Source of the DNA: an uncultured Aquimarina sp.
GTDB taxonomy: Bacteria; Bacteroidota; Bacteroidia; Flavobacteriales; Flavobacteriaceae
Direction of reading: 5' to 3'
Assembly (NCBI RefSeq): GCF_947492965.1
Contig: NZ_CANLOZ010000003.1
Span: 372,001-436,000 of the forward strand
Length of the DNA stretch: 64,000 nt
The notes under the pieces were generated by a model. That model was not told the origin of the DNA. It ran no database searches and was given only the letters and a program-made list of their open reading frames with translations. Numbering within the stretch: the first letter of the stretch is position 1; each line of letters starts with the position of its first letter. The translations under genes and the position numbers were made by a program. This document shows, one piece after another, positions 57,701-64,000 of the stretch.

Positions 57701-57958
57701 GGATTAGCACCATTAATTTTTGAAGAAAGTAGACAAGCTAAATTCTTGATACCAATGGCAATTTCAATAGCCTATGGGATTGGATTTGCCACCGTACTTA
57801 CCTTATTAGTTTTACCATTGTTTTTATCGTTTAGTAATACCATTAAAGTAGGAACTAAATGGTTAGCTACCGGTAATAAAATAACGAAAGAAGAAGTAGA
57901 AAGAGCTATCAAAGAACAAAAAGAGGAACAAGAAGAGCAATATGAATTACAACCATAA
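54734..57958 (+). CDS. RND efflux pump permease (AcrB/MdtB-like, HAE branch)
   Basis: A 1074-residue RND transporter. Typical features are the N-terminal FFPLTDSKNVSISVIYPGASPLEVEEGIILKIEDNL, helix 4 GIIVIGILVDDGIVIAENIY with the proton-relay Asp pair, and a second-half repeat (IALIGIMVNDGLVLIGKFN...AGKSRFRAIFLTSLTTIAGLAPLIFEES). It belongs to the hydrophobic-compound branch, unlike the metal-type CusA earlier in the window. Its 3' end overlaps the TolC gene by 17 nt, which suggests translational coupling. Confidence 0.93.
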   Translation: MRKIISYFIRYHVAVDVIVIAFIVFGIFGALSLKSSFFPLTDSKNVSISVIYPGASPLEVEEGIILKIEDNLKGLAGVERVTSTSRENSGSINVEIEKGKDIDFMLLEVKNAVDRVPTFPTGMEPIVVSKQEAIRQTINFAVSGDEIPLSTLKQIARQIENDLRGIEGISQIGITGYPDEEIEIAVNETSLLAYQLSFNEVAQAVSQANILTTGGTIKTNAEEYLIRANNRSYYASELSNLVIRAEASGRTIRLKDVAEIRDRFSESPNASYFNGDLAVNIEITSTNTEDLISSAEKTKEYITEFNEKYTNVQLNVISDRSITLVQRTKLLTENAIIGMILVLIFLSLFLNTRLAFWVAFGLPIAFLGMFVFAGYFDVTINVLSLFGMIIVIGILVDDGIVIAENIYQHYEKGKSPIQAAIDGTMEVIPPIVSAIITTILAFGIFLFLDGRIGDFFGEVSVIVVLTLTVSLVEALIILPAHLAHSKALKAEDNKPKKGIAKLFSKLRDINKFGDRIMKWLRDNIYSPMLGFSLKNKIFTFSIFLVILILTGGSIGGGIVRTAFFPRIASDVISVDLGMPNGTNEKITDSIISMIEEKAWIVNKELSEEYLGGEDYEGKQLFENIIRSISSSSNASLRINMLPGEERPNVLNSGLVANRIREKVGPVFGTERLIFGSGGNFGGSPVSVSLLGSNIKELKAAKQEFKTILENDSRLKDVADNDPAGIKEIKIELKENAYALGLNLRDVMAQVRGGFFGIQAQRFQRGQDEIRVWVRYDRENRSSILDLDNMRISTPTGARIPLNEIVNYSIERGDVAVNHLDGRREVQISADLKDPETTSSTDVLEEIRSEIMPDIIAKYPTVTPSYEGQNREAGKFLGSLGPVGLTALALIYITIAFTFRSYSQPLLLLLLIPLSLPAVAFGHWIHGFPINILSLLGIIALIGIMVNDGLVLIGKFNSNLRAGMTFDNAIYEAGKSRFRAIFLTSLTTIAGLAPLIFEESRQAKFLIPMAISIAYGIGFATVLTLLVLPLFLSFSNTIKVGTKWLATGNKITKEEVERAIKEQKEEQEEQYELQP

Positions 57959-59297
57959 ATCACTGATTACATTTATCTTGTTGGTGGTAGTTGCAGGTAG
58001 TGTTGCTGCCCAAAAACTAACGAAACAAGAAGCAATTCGGTTAACATTAGAAAACAATTATGGAATTCTAATAGCAACCAATACCATCGAAACTGCTAAA
58101 AACAATAAGGGAATTCTAAATTCGGGATACCTTCCAACATTAACAGGAAATGCTGGAGCTACTTATCAAGAAGCATCTTCCAATACGTCATTCCAAGGTG
58201 CCATCGATCAAAATACGGGTTTACCTAGACCAGATATCGAAATTGAGGGAGCGGAAACGCAGCGTTATAACGCATCTTTAAATCTTAACTATACATTGTT
58301 TGATGGATTAGGAAGATACTATAATTATAAAAGATTAAAAGAGCAATACAATCTTACAGAGCTACAAGCACGAGAAACTATAGAAAACACCTTGTTACAA
58401 TTATTTACGGTGTACTATGAAGTGGCTAGACTTACAGAGAATGAGCAGATTTTGGAAGAAACACTACGTATTTCAAAAGAGCGAGTAACCCGATCGAATT
58501 ATCAGTTCGAGTATGGACAAAACACAAAACTTAATGTATTAAATGCCGAAGTAGATGTCGCTAATGATAGTATCAATTTAATAAATACGAGACAACAGTT
58601 GACCAATACCAAAAGGGATTTAAACGTAATCGTAGATAATGAGTTAGAAAAACAATTCTCTGTAGATACGATAGTGAAGTTTATCTCTAGATTAGAAATG
58701 GATAGTTATATAGAAAAATCTATAGAAAACAACGTCACCTTATTACAGAATGAAAGTAATATTCGTATCAGTGATTACGATATTAAGGTAAGTAAATCTG
58801 GGTATTTACCAACAATTGGCTTGAATGGATCTTATGGCTGGAATGAAAATCGAAATCCACCATCTGCGTTTTTTCCAGGGAATGTTGCAGATACCTATAC
58901 CTTATCAGGAGGAGTAAGTTTAAGTTGGAATCTATTTGATGGAGGAGGAACGATTACAAGAGTAAAAAATGCTAAAATAGCTTTAGATAATCAGGAATTA
59001 GCCAAGTTACAAGTAGAACAGCAAGTTAAAAGGGATATTGCCAATGCTTTAGGGAACTACGAAAACCGGCTGAAAGTGTATGAAATACAACAGCAAAACG
59101 TAGTGACGAATCAGAATAATTTTGAGCGTTCGAAAGAACGTTTCAAGCTGGGACAGATTACTTCTATAGAGTTTCGACAAGCACAGATTAATCTCATAAA
59201 TGCAAAAACAAATAAAAACCTGGCTAAATATGATGCTAAGTTAGCAGAATTGCAATTATTGCAACTTACAGGTCAGTTGCTAAATATTGAATTTTAA
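57942..59297 (+). CDS. TolC-family outer-membrane efflux protein
   Basis: A 451-residue secreted protein with signal peptide ending SVAAQ. It has two outer-membrane-efflux repeats, with the signature segments LTLENNYGILIATNTIETAKNNKGILNSGYLPTL and LSKSGYLPTIGL-like repeats (KVSKSGYLPTIGLNGSYGWN, SLSWNLFDGGGTITRVKNAKIALDNQELAKLQVEQQV). It gives the RND pump its exit duct. The gene ends inside the track ORF of the next small protein, whose true start is probably further on. Confidence 0.93.
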   Translation: MNYNHKSLITFILLVVVAGSVAAQKLTKQEAIRLTLENNYGILIATNTIETAKNNKGILNSGYLPTLTGNAGATYQEASSNTSFQGAIDQNTGLPRPDIEIEGAETQRYNASLNLNYTLFDGLGRYYNYKRLKEQYNLTELQARETIENTLLQLFTVYYEVARLTENEQILEETLRISKERVTRSNYQFEYGQNTKLNVLNAEVDVANDSINLINTRQQLTNTKRDLNVIVDNELEKQFSVDTIVKFISRLEMDSYIEKSIENNVTLLQNESNIRISDYDIKVSKSGYLPTIGLNGSYGWNENRNPPSAFFPGNVADTYTLSGGVSLSWNLFDGGGTITRVKNAKIALDNQELAKLQVEQQVKRDIANALGNYENRLKVYEIQQQNVVTNQNNFERSKERFKLGQITSIEFRQAQINLINAKTNKNLAKYDAKLAELQLLQLTGQLLNIEF

Positions 59298-59352
59298 GCA
59301 ATTCGAAGTATTTTTGATAGTAAAAGATCAAAAAATAACAACATATAATAGT

Positions 59353-59535
59353 ATGTTCGAACATTTTTTTCAATGTCCCTACTGCTGGGAAGAAATATCA
59401 ATGTTATTAGATCCTTCTATTACATATCAGGTATATGTAGAAGATTGCGAAGTATGCTGTAATCCTATAGAGATACATCCGCGTTTCGAAGAACAGGTAT
59501 TAATAGCCTTCGAAGCGTTGAATATAGAACAATAA
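59353..59535 (+). CDS. CPXCG-motif cysteine-rich small protein
   Basis: I use the ATG at 59353 (MFEHFFQCPYCWEEI), giving 60 residues; the track ORF starts earlier and overlaps tolC. CPYC and CEVCC make a four-cysteine zinc-ribbon-like site, with the conserved LDPSITYQVYVEDCEVCCNPIEI core of the CPXCG family. The function is unknown. It directly follows the RND efflux operon. A decayed copy of its 3' half lies at about 60307-60408. Confidence 0.85.
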   Translation: MFEHFFQCPYCWEEISMLLDPSITYQVYVEDCEVCCNPIEIHPRFEEQVLIAFEALNIEQ

Positions 59536-59729
59536 ATACCTTTTGTTTACCAAACAGTACAAATTAGCTCTTGTTATTTCATTACACATTCCTTTAATTT
59601 ATGATATTAAAATCATAACAAAAGTTTATCTTTAAGAACTACGGTAATATCATTCTGAAGAGTAACATAAAAACAGTTTTTCAAATTTTTTATGTGTTCT
59701 TCTAAATCAAAAAAATAGTAAATAATAAA

Positions 59730-60236
59730 ATGAGAATTTTATACACATTAATCATAGTTTTTGCTTTTTTAAGTTGTGATGAGAATAAAGAAAATAGATC
59801 TTTAAATCCCGAAAACTGGGCTAAAAGAAAGGTAACATCACAATTAAGTGATTCTTTAAACTATGGAAAATCATATTTGTCAGTTTATTCTCAGATTTAC
59901 AGTATTAATGAACATAAGATCCATAATCTTACGTCAATGGTTAGTTTAAGAAATACCAGTGATTTGGATACAATTTATATTTTAAGAGCAGAATATTATG
60001 ATACAAATGGTAAATCCGTGAGGAAATATTTTGATCATTCAATTTATTTGGCTCCAATGGAAACAACAGAAATCGTAATCGATGAAATCGATATATCCGG
60101 AGGAACAGGCTCCAATTTTATTTTTGAATGGAAAACACCCAAAGACTGCCCAGAACCACTTTTTGAAGGGGTGATGACTTCTACATTAGGACAGCAAGGA
60201 TTGTCTTTTACCACGCAGGCTAAAAGAATAAAATAA
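59730..60236 (+). CDS. DUF3124 lipoprotein
   Basis: A 168-residue lipoprotein (lipobox FLSC, Cys16). The domain from about residue 45 onward matches DUF3124: KSYLSVYSQIYSINEHKIHNLTSMVSLRNTSDLDTIYILRAEYYDTNGK...YLAPMETTEIVIDEIDISGGTGSNFIFEW. The fold is likely beta-sandwich and the location is periplasmic. The function is unknown. It stands alone between the CPXCG gene and its decayed copy. Confidence 0.8.
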   Translation: MRILYTLIIVFAFLSCDENKENRSLNPENWAKRKVTSQLSDSLNYGKSYLSVYSQIYSINEHKIHNLTSMVSLRNTSDLDTIYILRAEYYDTNGKSVRKYFDHSIYLAPMETTEIVIDEIDISGGTGSNFIFEWKTPKDCPEPLFEGVMTSTLGQQGLSFTTQAKRIK

Positions 60237-60306
60237 CACGCACTTATCTAGAATATCTTTTTTTATAATAGCCTAAATATTTCTATTTATTGATCTTCAC
60301 TAAAAA

Positions 60307-60408
60307 TATGTAGAAGACTGCGAAGTATATTGCAACCACTTTGAGATGTATCCAGGTTTCGAAGAACAGGTATAAATTCCCTTCGAAACGTTGAAAATTG
60401 AGCAATAA
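60307..60408 (+). pseudogene. Decayed duplicate of the CPXCG gene 3' half
   Basis: Read in frame, this stretch gives YVEDCEVYCNHFEMYPGFEEQV-stop-IPFETLKIEQ-stop. It aligns without gaps over 34 codons to YVEDCEVCCNPIEIHPRFEEQVLIAFEALNIEQ-stop of the intact gene at 59353-59535. One internal stop (TTA to TAA) and the loss of one Cys show decay. Weaker resemblance continues about 30 bp upstream (TTATTGATC against TTATTAGATCC), but the CPYC part is not seen. It lies in the 317-bp stretch 60237-60553, which otherwise holds only the direct repeats noted next. Confidence 0.8.
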
Positions 60409-60420
60409 TCCATTGAATTT

Positions 60421-60460
60421 CCATTCGTCGACAGTAAATTACCATTCGTCTACAGTTAAA
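60421..60460 (+). promoter_or_regulatory. Direct repeats with 21-bp period upstream of the signalling operon
   Basis: CCATTCGTCGACAGTAAA (60421) and CCATTCGTCTACAGTTAAA (60442) are near-identical, 21 bp apart, which is two helical turns. A weaker third copy (ATTCTAACGACA) may follow at about 60464. Such spacing is known for LytTR-type response regulators and fits cooperative binding on one DNA face. They lie 94 bp before the response regulator start codon. Confidence 0.5.
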
Positions 60461-60553
60461 ATGATTCTAACGACATGTAAGGGATTACCTCGTTAAAATT
60501 ATTGAATTTTACTAAACAGGAGCGAATTCCCGTAAGTTTAAAATTAAAACCTG

Positions 60554-60964
60554 ATGAGAAATTTAAAAATTTTATTAATAGAAGACGACGAGATCGAAAG
60601 AATGAAATTTACAAGAGTGTTAAAAAAAAATAACTACGCTTGTAAATTGGAAGAAGCTACTAACGGTGAAGAAGCTGTAGAAATTTTAGAAGATGAAACC
60701 AAAACTCCAGACCTAATTTTATTAGATCTGAACATGCCAAAAATGAATGGCATCGAGTTCCTAAAAAGTCTAAAATCCAACAGTCAATTAAAATATGTTC
60801 CGGTTATCATTTTAAGTACATCAAATAATCATCAGGATCTTAAAAGGTGCTACGAGGAAGGGATTGCGGGATATTTAGTAAAACCATTAAAGTACGAAGA
60901 TTACGTAGAAAAGATAAAAGCTTTGATAGAATATTGGGGAAAAAATGAGTTAATTTCTGTTTAA
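60554..60964 (+). CDS. Single-domain (receiver-only) response regulator
   Basis: A 136-residue CheY-like protein. Acidic pocket residues are D11/D12 (LLIEDDEIE), the phospho-acceptor is D58 (LILLDLNMP), the switch Ser is in ILSTS and the conserved Lys is K110 (LVKPL). No output domain follows, so it acts through protein partners. It is of the Rcp1-like class often found with bacterial heme or light sensors and kinases. It stands 45 bp before the H-NOX gene and probably receives phosphate from the kinase encoded downstream. Confidence 0.93.
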   Translation: MRNLKILLIEDDEIERMKFTRVLKKNNYACKLEEATNGEEAVEILEDETKTPDLILLDLNMPKMNGIEFLKSLKSNSQLKYVPVIILSTSNNHQDLKRCYEEGIAGYLVKPLKYEDYVEKIKALIEYWGKNELISV

Positions 60965-61009
60965 AGTACCAGAAAACTCGTAAATTAACTAATCTCTAAA
61001 CAACATATT

Positions 61010-61555
61010 ATGAAAGGAATCGTATTTACAGAGTTTTTACAATTAGTCGAAGATAAATTTGGTCTGGAAATGGTAGACCAAATTATTGAGGAATCCAACT
61101 TACCATCTAATGGAGTGTATACTGCCATAGGAACTTATGAGTTTTCAGAAATGCTTAGTCTGATTACCAACCTTAGTAAGAACACAAACATAAAAACAGA
61201 TGATTTGCTACTTACCTATGCCGAACATTTTTTTGGAGTACTGGCTGGTGGCTATCCTCAACTTATAGAAAGATATACAGACCCTCTAGATTTATTAGAA
61301 TCCATTGAAAATCACATTCATGTAGAGGTAAGAAAAATATACCCTAGTGCAGAGCTCCCTACTTTTGAGGTGTTGGAAAGAACTCCAGACTCATTAGCGA
61401 TGATTTATAAATCTAGTAGAGCTATGTATAGTTTTGGACTAGGACTCATGCACAAAACATTTGAACATTTTAACAAAAAGGCTGTCATTACTTGCGATAA
61501 ATTAAAAGATGATGGAACAGAAGTTAAATTTATGATTCAAATGACTAATGGGTGA
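61010..61555 (+). CDS. H-NOX heme nitric-oxide/oxygen-binding sensor
   Basis: A 181-residue protein of standard H-NOX length starting MKGIVFTEFLQLVEDKFGLEMVDQIIE. The proximal heme ligand is H104 in NHIHVEVRKIYPSAELPTF, and the YxSxR heme-propionate motif is Y133-S135-R137 (MIYKSSRAMYSFGLG). The family binds NO (and in some members O2) and controls associated kinases or cyclases. The gene overlaps the downstream histidine kinase by 8 nt, the typical H-NOX/kinase pairing. The distal pocket could not be judged well enough to separate NO from O2 binding. Confidence 0.93.
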   Translation: MKGIVFTEFLQLVEDKFGLEMVDQIIEESNLPSNGVYTAIGTYEFSEMLSLITNLSKNTNIKTDDLLLTYAEHFFGVLAGGYPQLIERYTDPLDLLESIENHIHVEVRKIYPSAELPTFEVLERTPDSLAMIYKSSRAMYSFGLGLMHKTFEHFNKKAVITCDKLKDDGTEVKFMIQMTNG

Positions 61556-62771
61556 AATTAAACCAGACATATTGCAGCGAGCGCTACAAAGAGAAAAAGC
61601 AGCTCGGAAACAAGCAGAAGGAATTTTAGAGGATAAGTCCAGAGAGTTATACAATGTTGCTCAAGAATTAAAAACAGTTAATGAGCAATTAGAATCGGTC
61701 TTAGCAAAGAAAAGTTCAGAGCTTCAAGGAATGTTTCATAATCTTGTTGATGCCTATGTGCTCATGAAGGTAAATGGAGATATTTTGGAAATGAACGATG
61801 CAGCTAAAGAACTATTCGGATACGATCCTAAGAATGAAAAACTAAATGTGATTTCTCTGATTCATAAAGAGGATATTAATTATGCGATGAATTCTTTTCA
61901 GGAGCTTGTTACCGAAGGATTTTTTACAGATTATGTGGCTAGAGCAGTAACGAAAGACAATGGTGTGCGTATCGTGCATATTAATGGTAGTGTAATCAAA
62001 GATAAAAATAATGAAGTAATCGCGGCTCAAGGTATCGTAAGAGATATTACAAGCCAGATAGAAGCACAGCAACTAAAAGAAGAATTACTTAGGAATCTCG
62101 AACAAAGTAATAAAGAGCTAAATGATTTTGCACACGTGGTGTCACATGATTTAAAATCACCACTTCGTAGTATGAATGCTCTGATTACCTGGTTCAAAGA
62201 AGACTATGAAGATAAACTAGACGAAGGAGCTATGAAATCATTCGATTCATTACTCAATAAAATTGAAAAAATGGATCATATGATCGACGGGATTTTAAGC
62301 TATTCGAGTATTGATAAAAACGAGAAGGAGAAGCAGAAAGTCAATCTTAATAAAATTGTATCCGATATATTAGAAATGATTTTCATCCCAGAAACTTTTA
62401 GCGTAAATATCCATGATATGTTACCAGTTGTAATGGGAGATAAGTTTAGATTTCAACAATTGTTTCAGAATATTATTAGTAATGCAATAAAATATAATGA
62501 TAAAGAAAAAGGTGTTTTAGATATCAAATGTAGAGAGATTGGTGGTTTTTGGGAGTTTACGCTTGCAGATAATGGACCAGGAATTCCAAAGGCATACCAC
62601 CGCAAAATTTTTGAGATTTTTCAAACAGCACAGGATAAAACTAAGTCTACCGGTATTGGATTATCGATCGTAAAAAAGATCGTTAATATGTATGGCGGAG
62701 AAGTACAAGTTTCATCCGAAGAAAATAAAGGCACAACATTTTTATTCACTCTTAAAAAAACCTCTAAATGA
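61548..62771 (+). CDS. Soluble PAS sensor histidine kinase, H-NOX partner
   Basis: A 407-residue kinase without membrane helices. The N-terminal coiled coil (LQREKAARKQAEGILEDKSRELYNVAQELKTVNEQLE) is of the kind seen in H-NOX-associated kinases. A PAS domain follows (about 60-170), then HisKA with H200 in DFAHVVSHDLKSPLRS, and HATPase_c with QNIISNAIKYN, ADNGPGIP and TGIGLSIVKKIV. It should autophosphorylate under control of the H-NOX protein. The gene overlaps H-NOX by 8 nt and the FIST gene by 4 nt (ATGA). Confidence 0.93.
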   Translation: MGEIKPDILQRALQREKAARKQAEGILEDKSRELYNVAQELKTVNEQLESVLAKKSSELQGMFHNLVDAYVLMKVNGDILEMNDAAKELFGYDPKNEKLNVISLIHKEDINYAMNSFQELVTEGFFTDYVARAVTKDNGVRIVHINGSVIKDKNNEVIAAQGIVRDITSQIEAQQLKEELLRNLEQSNKELNDFAHVVSHDLKSPLRSMNALITWFKEDYEDKLDEGAMKSFDSLLNKIEKMDHMIDGILSYSSIDKNEKEKQKVNLNKIVSDILEMIFIPETFSVNIHDMLPVVMGDKFRFQQLFQNIISNAIKYNDKEKGVLDIKCREIGGFWEFTLADNGPGIPKAYHRKIFEIFQTAQDKTKSTGIGLSIVKKIVNMYGGEVQVSSEENKGTTFLFTLKKTSK

Positions 62772-63901
62772 AAATTCAACAATACGAAAGAAACGGACAA
62801 GGTGAATGGGTAGCTACCCAATCCTATACCGAAAAGTTACGGAACCCGTTGGTTTTAGTATTTGGAAATCGATTCATTTTAGAAAAAGAACCGATTTTAG
62901 AAGAGGTATCAGGACTTTTTGGAACCAGTGAAATAATTATTGGCTCTTCTGCTGGAGAAATTTTAGGAGGTAATGTTTCTGACAATACAGTTTCACTAAC
63001 AGCTATAGAATTCGAAAGAAGTACCATAAAACTAAGTCGTCAAAATATTCTGGATAATGATAAGAATACCTTTGAAACAGGAAAAAAATTAGCAGCTGGA
63101 TTACCCGCCGATAACCTGAAACATATTTTTATTGTTAGTGAAGGAAGTTTTGTAAATGGTTCTGCACTAATTGATGGTATCGAAGAAGTATATAAAGACA
63201 TTCCATGTACTGGAGGACTGTGTGGTGATGATGCAAGGTTCGAAAAAACACTAGTCGGATATAACGAAAAGCCCAAAGAAGGAGAAATTGTTGCAGTTGG
63301 ATTTTATGGAGATACCTTACAGATTACGAGTGCTCAATATGGAGGATGGAATCCATTTGGTCCAGAAAGAATTATTACAAAATCAGTAGATAATATTTTA
63401 TACGAGTTAGACAATCAACCAGCGCTGGATTTGTACAAAAAATACTTAGGAGATAAAGCATCAGAATTGCCACAGTCCGCTCTTTTATATCCACTAAGTG
63501 TGAAAACGGAAGGGCGTAAAGAAGCAATCGTAAGAACGATACTAAATATCGACGAAGAAAAAAATGCCATGATTTTAGCAGGTGATGTACCAGAAGGATC
63601 TGTGGTGCAGTTGATGATGGCTAATATCGATAAAATTGCGGAAGGAGCTTCGAAAGCAGCAGAAATTGCTATGGAGTCTCGTGATAAAGATCCACAATTA
63701 GCGCTATTGGTAAGTTGTATCGGAAGAAAATTGGTAATGGATCAACGAGTAGAAGAAGAGATAGAGGAAGTCATTGAAGAGGTAGGTAAAAATGCAGCGA
63801 TTACAGGTTTTTATTCTTATGGAGAGTTAGCACCTTTTAGTAATAGTACAAGATGCGAACTCCATAATCAAACCATGACCTTAACCTTATTGAGTGAATA
63901 A
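62768..63901 (+). CDS. FIST-domain protein (NosP-like)
   Basis: A 377-residue protein made of FIST_N (about 25-215: VLVFGNRFILEKEPILEEVSGLFGTSEIIIGSSAGEILGGNVSDNTVSLTAIEF) and FIST_C (about 220-370, ending SCIGRKLVMDQR...ITGFYSYGELAPFSNSTRCELHNQTMTLTLLSE). FIST proteins are sensory; the NosP branch in Pseudomonas and others binds heme and NO and inhibits a partner kinase. A His near the C terminus (CELHNQ) is present, but I cannot confirm the heme ligand. The gene sits between two kinase genes, 2 bp before the next. Confidence 0.88.
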   Translation: MKIQQYERNGQGEWVATQSYTEKLRNPLVLVFGNRFILEKEPILEEVSGLFGTSEIIIGSSAGEILGGNVSDNTVSLTAIEFERSTIKLSRQNILDNDKNTFETGKKLAAGLPADNLKHIFIVSEGSFVNGSALIDGIEEVYKDIPCTGGLCGDDARFEKTLVGYNEKPKEGEIVAVGFYGDTLQITSAQYGGWNPFGPERIITKSVDNILYELDNQPALDLYKKYLGDKASELPQSALLYPLSVKTEGRKEAIVRTILNIDEEKNAMILAGDVPEGSVVQLMMANIDKIAEGASKAAEIAMESRDKDPQLALLVSCIGRKLVMDQRVEEEIEEVIEEVGKNAAITGFYSYGELAPFSNSTRCELHNQTMTLTLLSE

Positions 63902-63903
63902 CA

Positions 63904-64000
63904 ATGAATTCATTATTGAAGCGACAGATAAGAAAACACTTATCTGAAGAATTAAAAAATAATCCTGAGATACAAAGCTTTTTAGCCGCAATCGAAGGTT
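63904..64000 (+). CDS. Start of a gene following the FIST gene, probably a histidine kinase (cut by window edge)
   Basis: The ATG is at 63904, 2 bp after the FIST stop codon. The 32 visible residues (MNSLLKRQIRKHLSEELKNNP...) are a basic, helical start followed by PEIQSFLAAIEG. This resembles the N terminus of the PAS/hybrid histidine kinases that commonly follow FIST genes. It is not in the ORF track because it is cut. No catalytic motif is visible, so the kinase assignment rests on pattern and context. Confidence 0.6.
   Translation, partial: MNSLLKRQIRKHLSEELKNNPEIQSFLAAIEG

Overview
The window is low-GC DNA from a marine-type member of the Bacteroidota, most likely family Flavobacteriaceae. 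The evidence is a complete gldKLMN type IX secretion/gliding module, a SusC/SusD pair, a HYC_CC_PP family protein, promoters of the TTTG...TAnnTTTG type and several lipoproteins with the short Bacteroidota signal style. An Aquimarina- or Zobellia-like genus would fit, but the genus cannot be fixed from the sequence alone. I see no rRNA, tRNA, CRISPR array, insertion sequence or phage gene.

Region 1 (1-16762, all minus strand) is a glycan or glycoside utilisation locus. In transcription order it encodes a GntR/LacI-type regulator, SusC, SusD, a large FG-GAP/ASPIC lipoprotein, a cytoplasmic GH36 alpha-galactosidase, a single-ORF glycerol kinase/glycerol-3-phosphate dehydrogenase fusion, a sodium:solute symporter and a UDP-glucose 4-epimerase running off the left edge. 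An alpha-galactosidase next to glycerol catabolism and a Leloir-pathway epimerase suggests that the substrate is an alpha-galactosyl-glycerol, such as the red-algal osmolyte floridoside or a galactolipid head group. This is the most interesting metabolic reading of the window.

Region 2 (16929-32856) holds a GAF/fRMsr-like protein, a seven-gene copper/silver efflux operon (HYC_CC_PP, CusA, TolC, DUF3347 lipoprotein, HMA-MauE, PepSY, CusB), a VanX-like lipoprotein dipeptidase, malate synthase divergent from a RamB/ScfR-like regulator, an alpha/beta hydrolase and an uncharacterised coiled-coil-like protein.

Region 3 (33024-50744) is conserved core genome. It contains miaB, a sigma-54 activator, lptE, a TPR protein and secG, then groES-groEL, all on the minus strand. 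On the plus strand follow a membrane protein, topA, an arginase-fold protein with degraded metal sites, gldK, gldL, gldM, gldN and a FAD oxidoreductase, with a DUF983 protein convergent to the latter.

Region 4 (50801-59535) has an ABC-F ATPase, a MarR regulator, and an RND multidrug efflux set (adaptor, pump, TolC) followed by a small CPXCG protein. A decayed in-frame copy of the CPXCG gene tail lies about 0.9 kb downstream.

Region 5 (60554 to the right edge) is a tightly packed signalling operon: receiver-only response regulator, H-NOX heme sensor, soluble PAS histidine kinase, FIST-domain (NosP-like) protein and the start of a further gene, probably a histidine kinase. It combines two kinds of candidate nitric-oxide sensor in one transcription unit. 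A pair of direct repeats with a 21-bp period lies just upstream.
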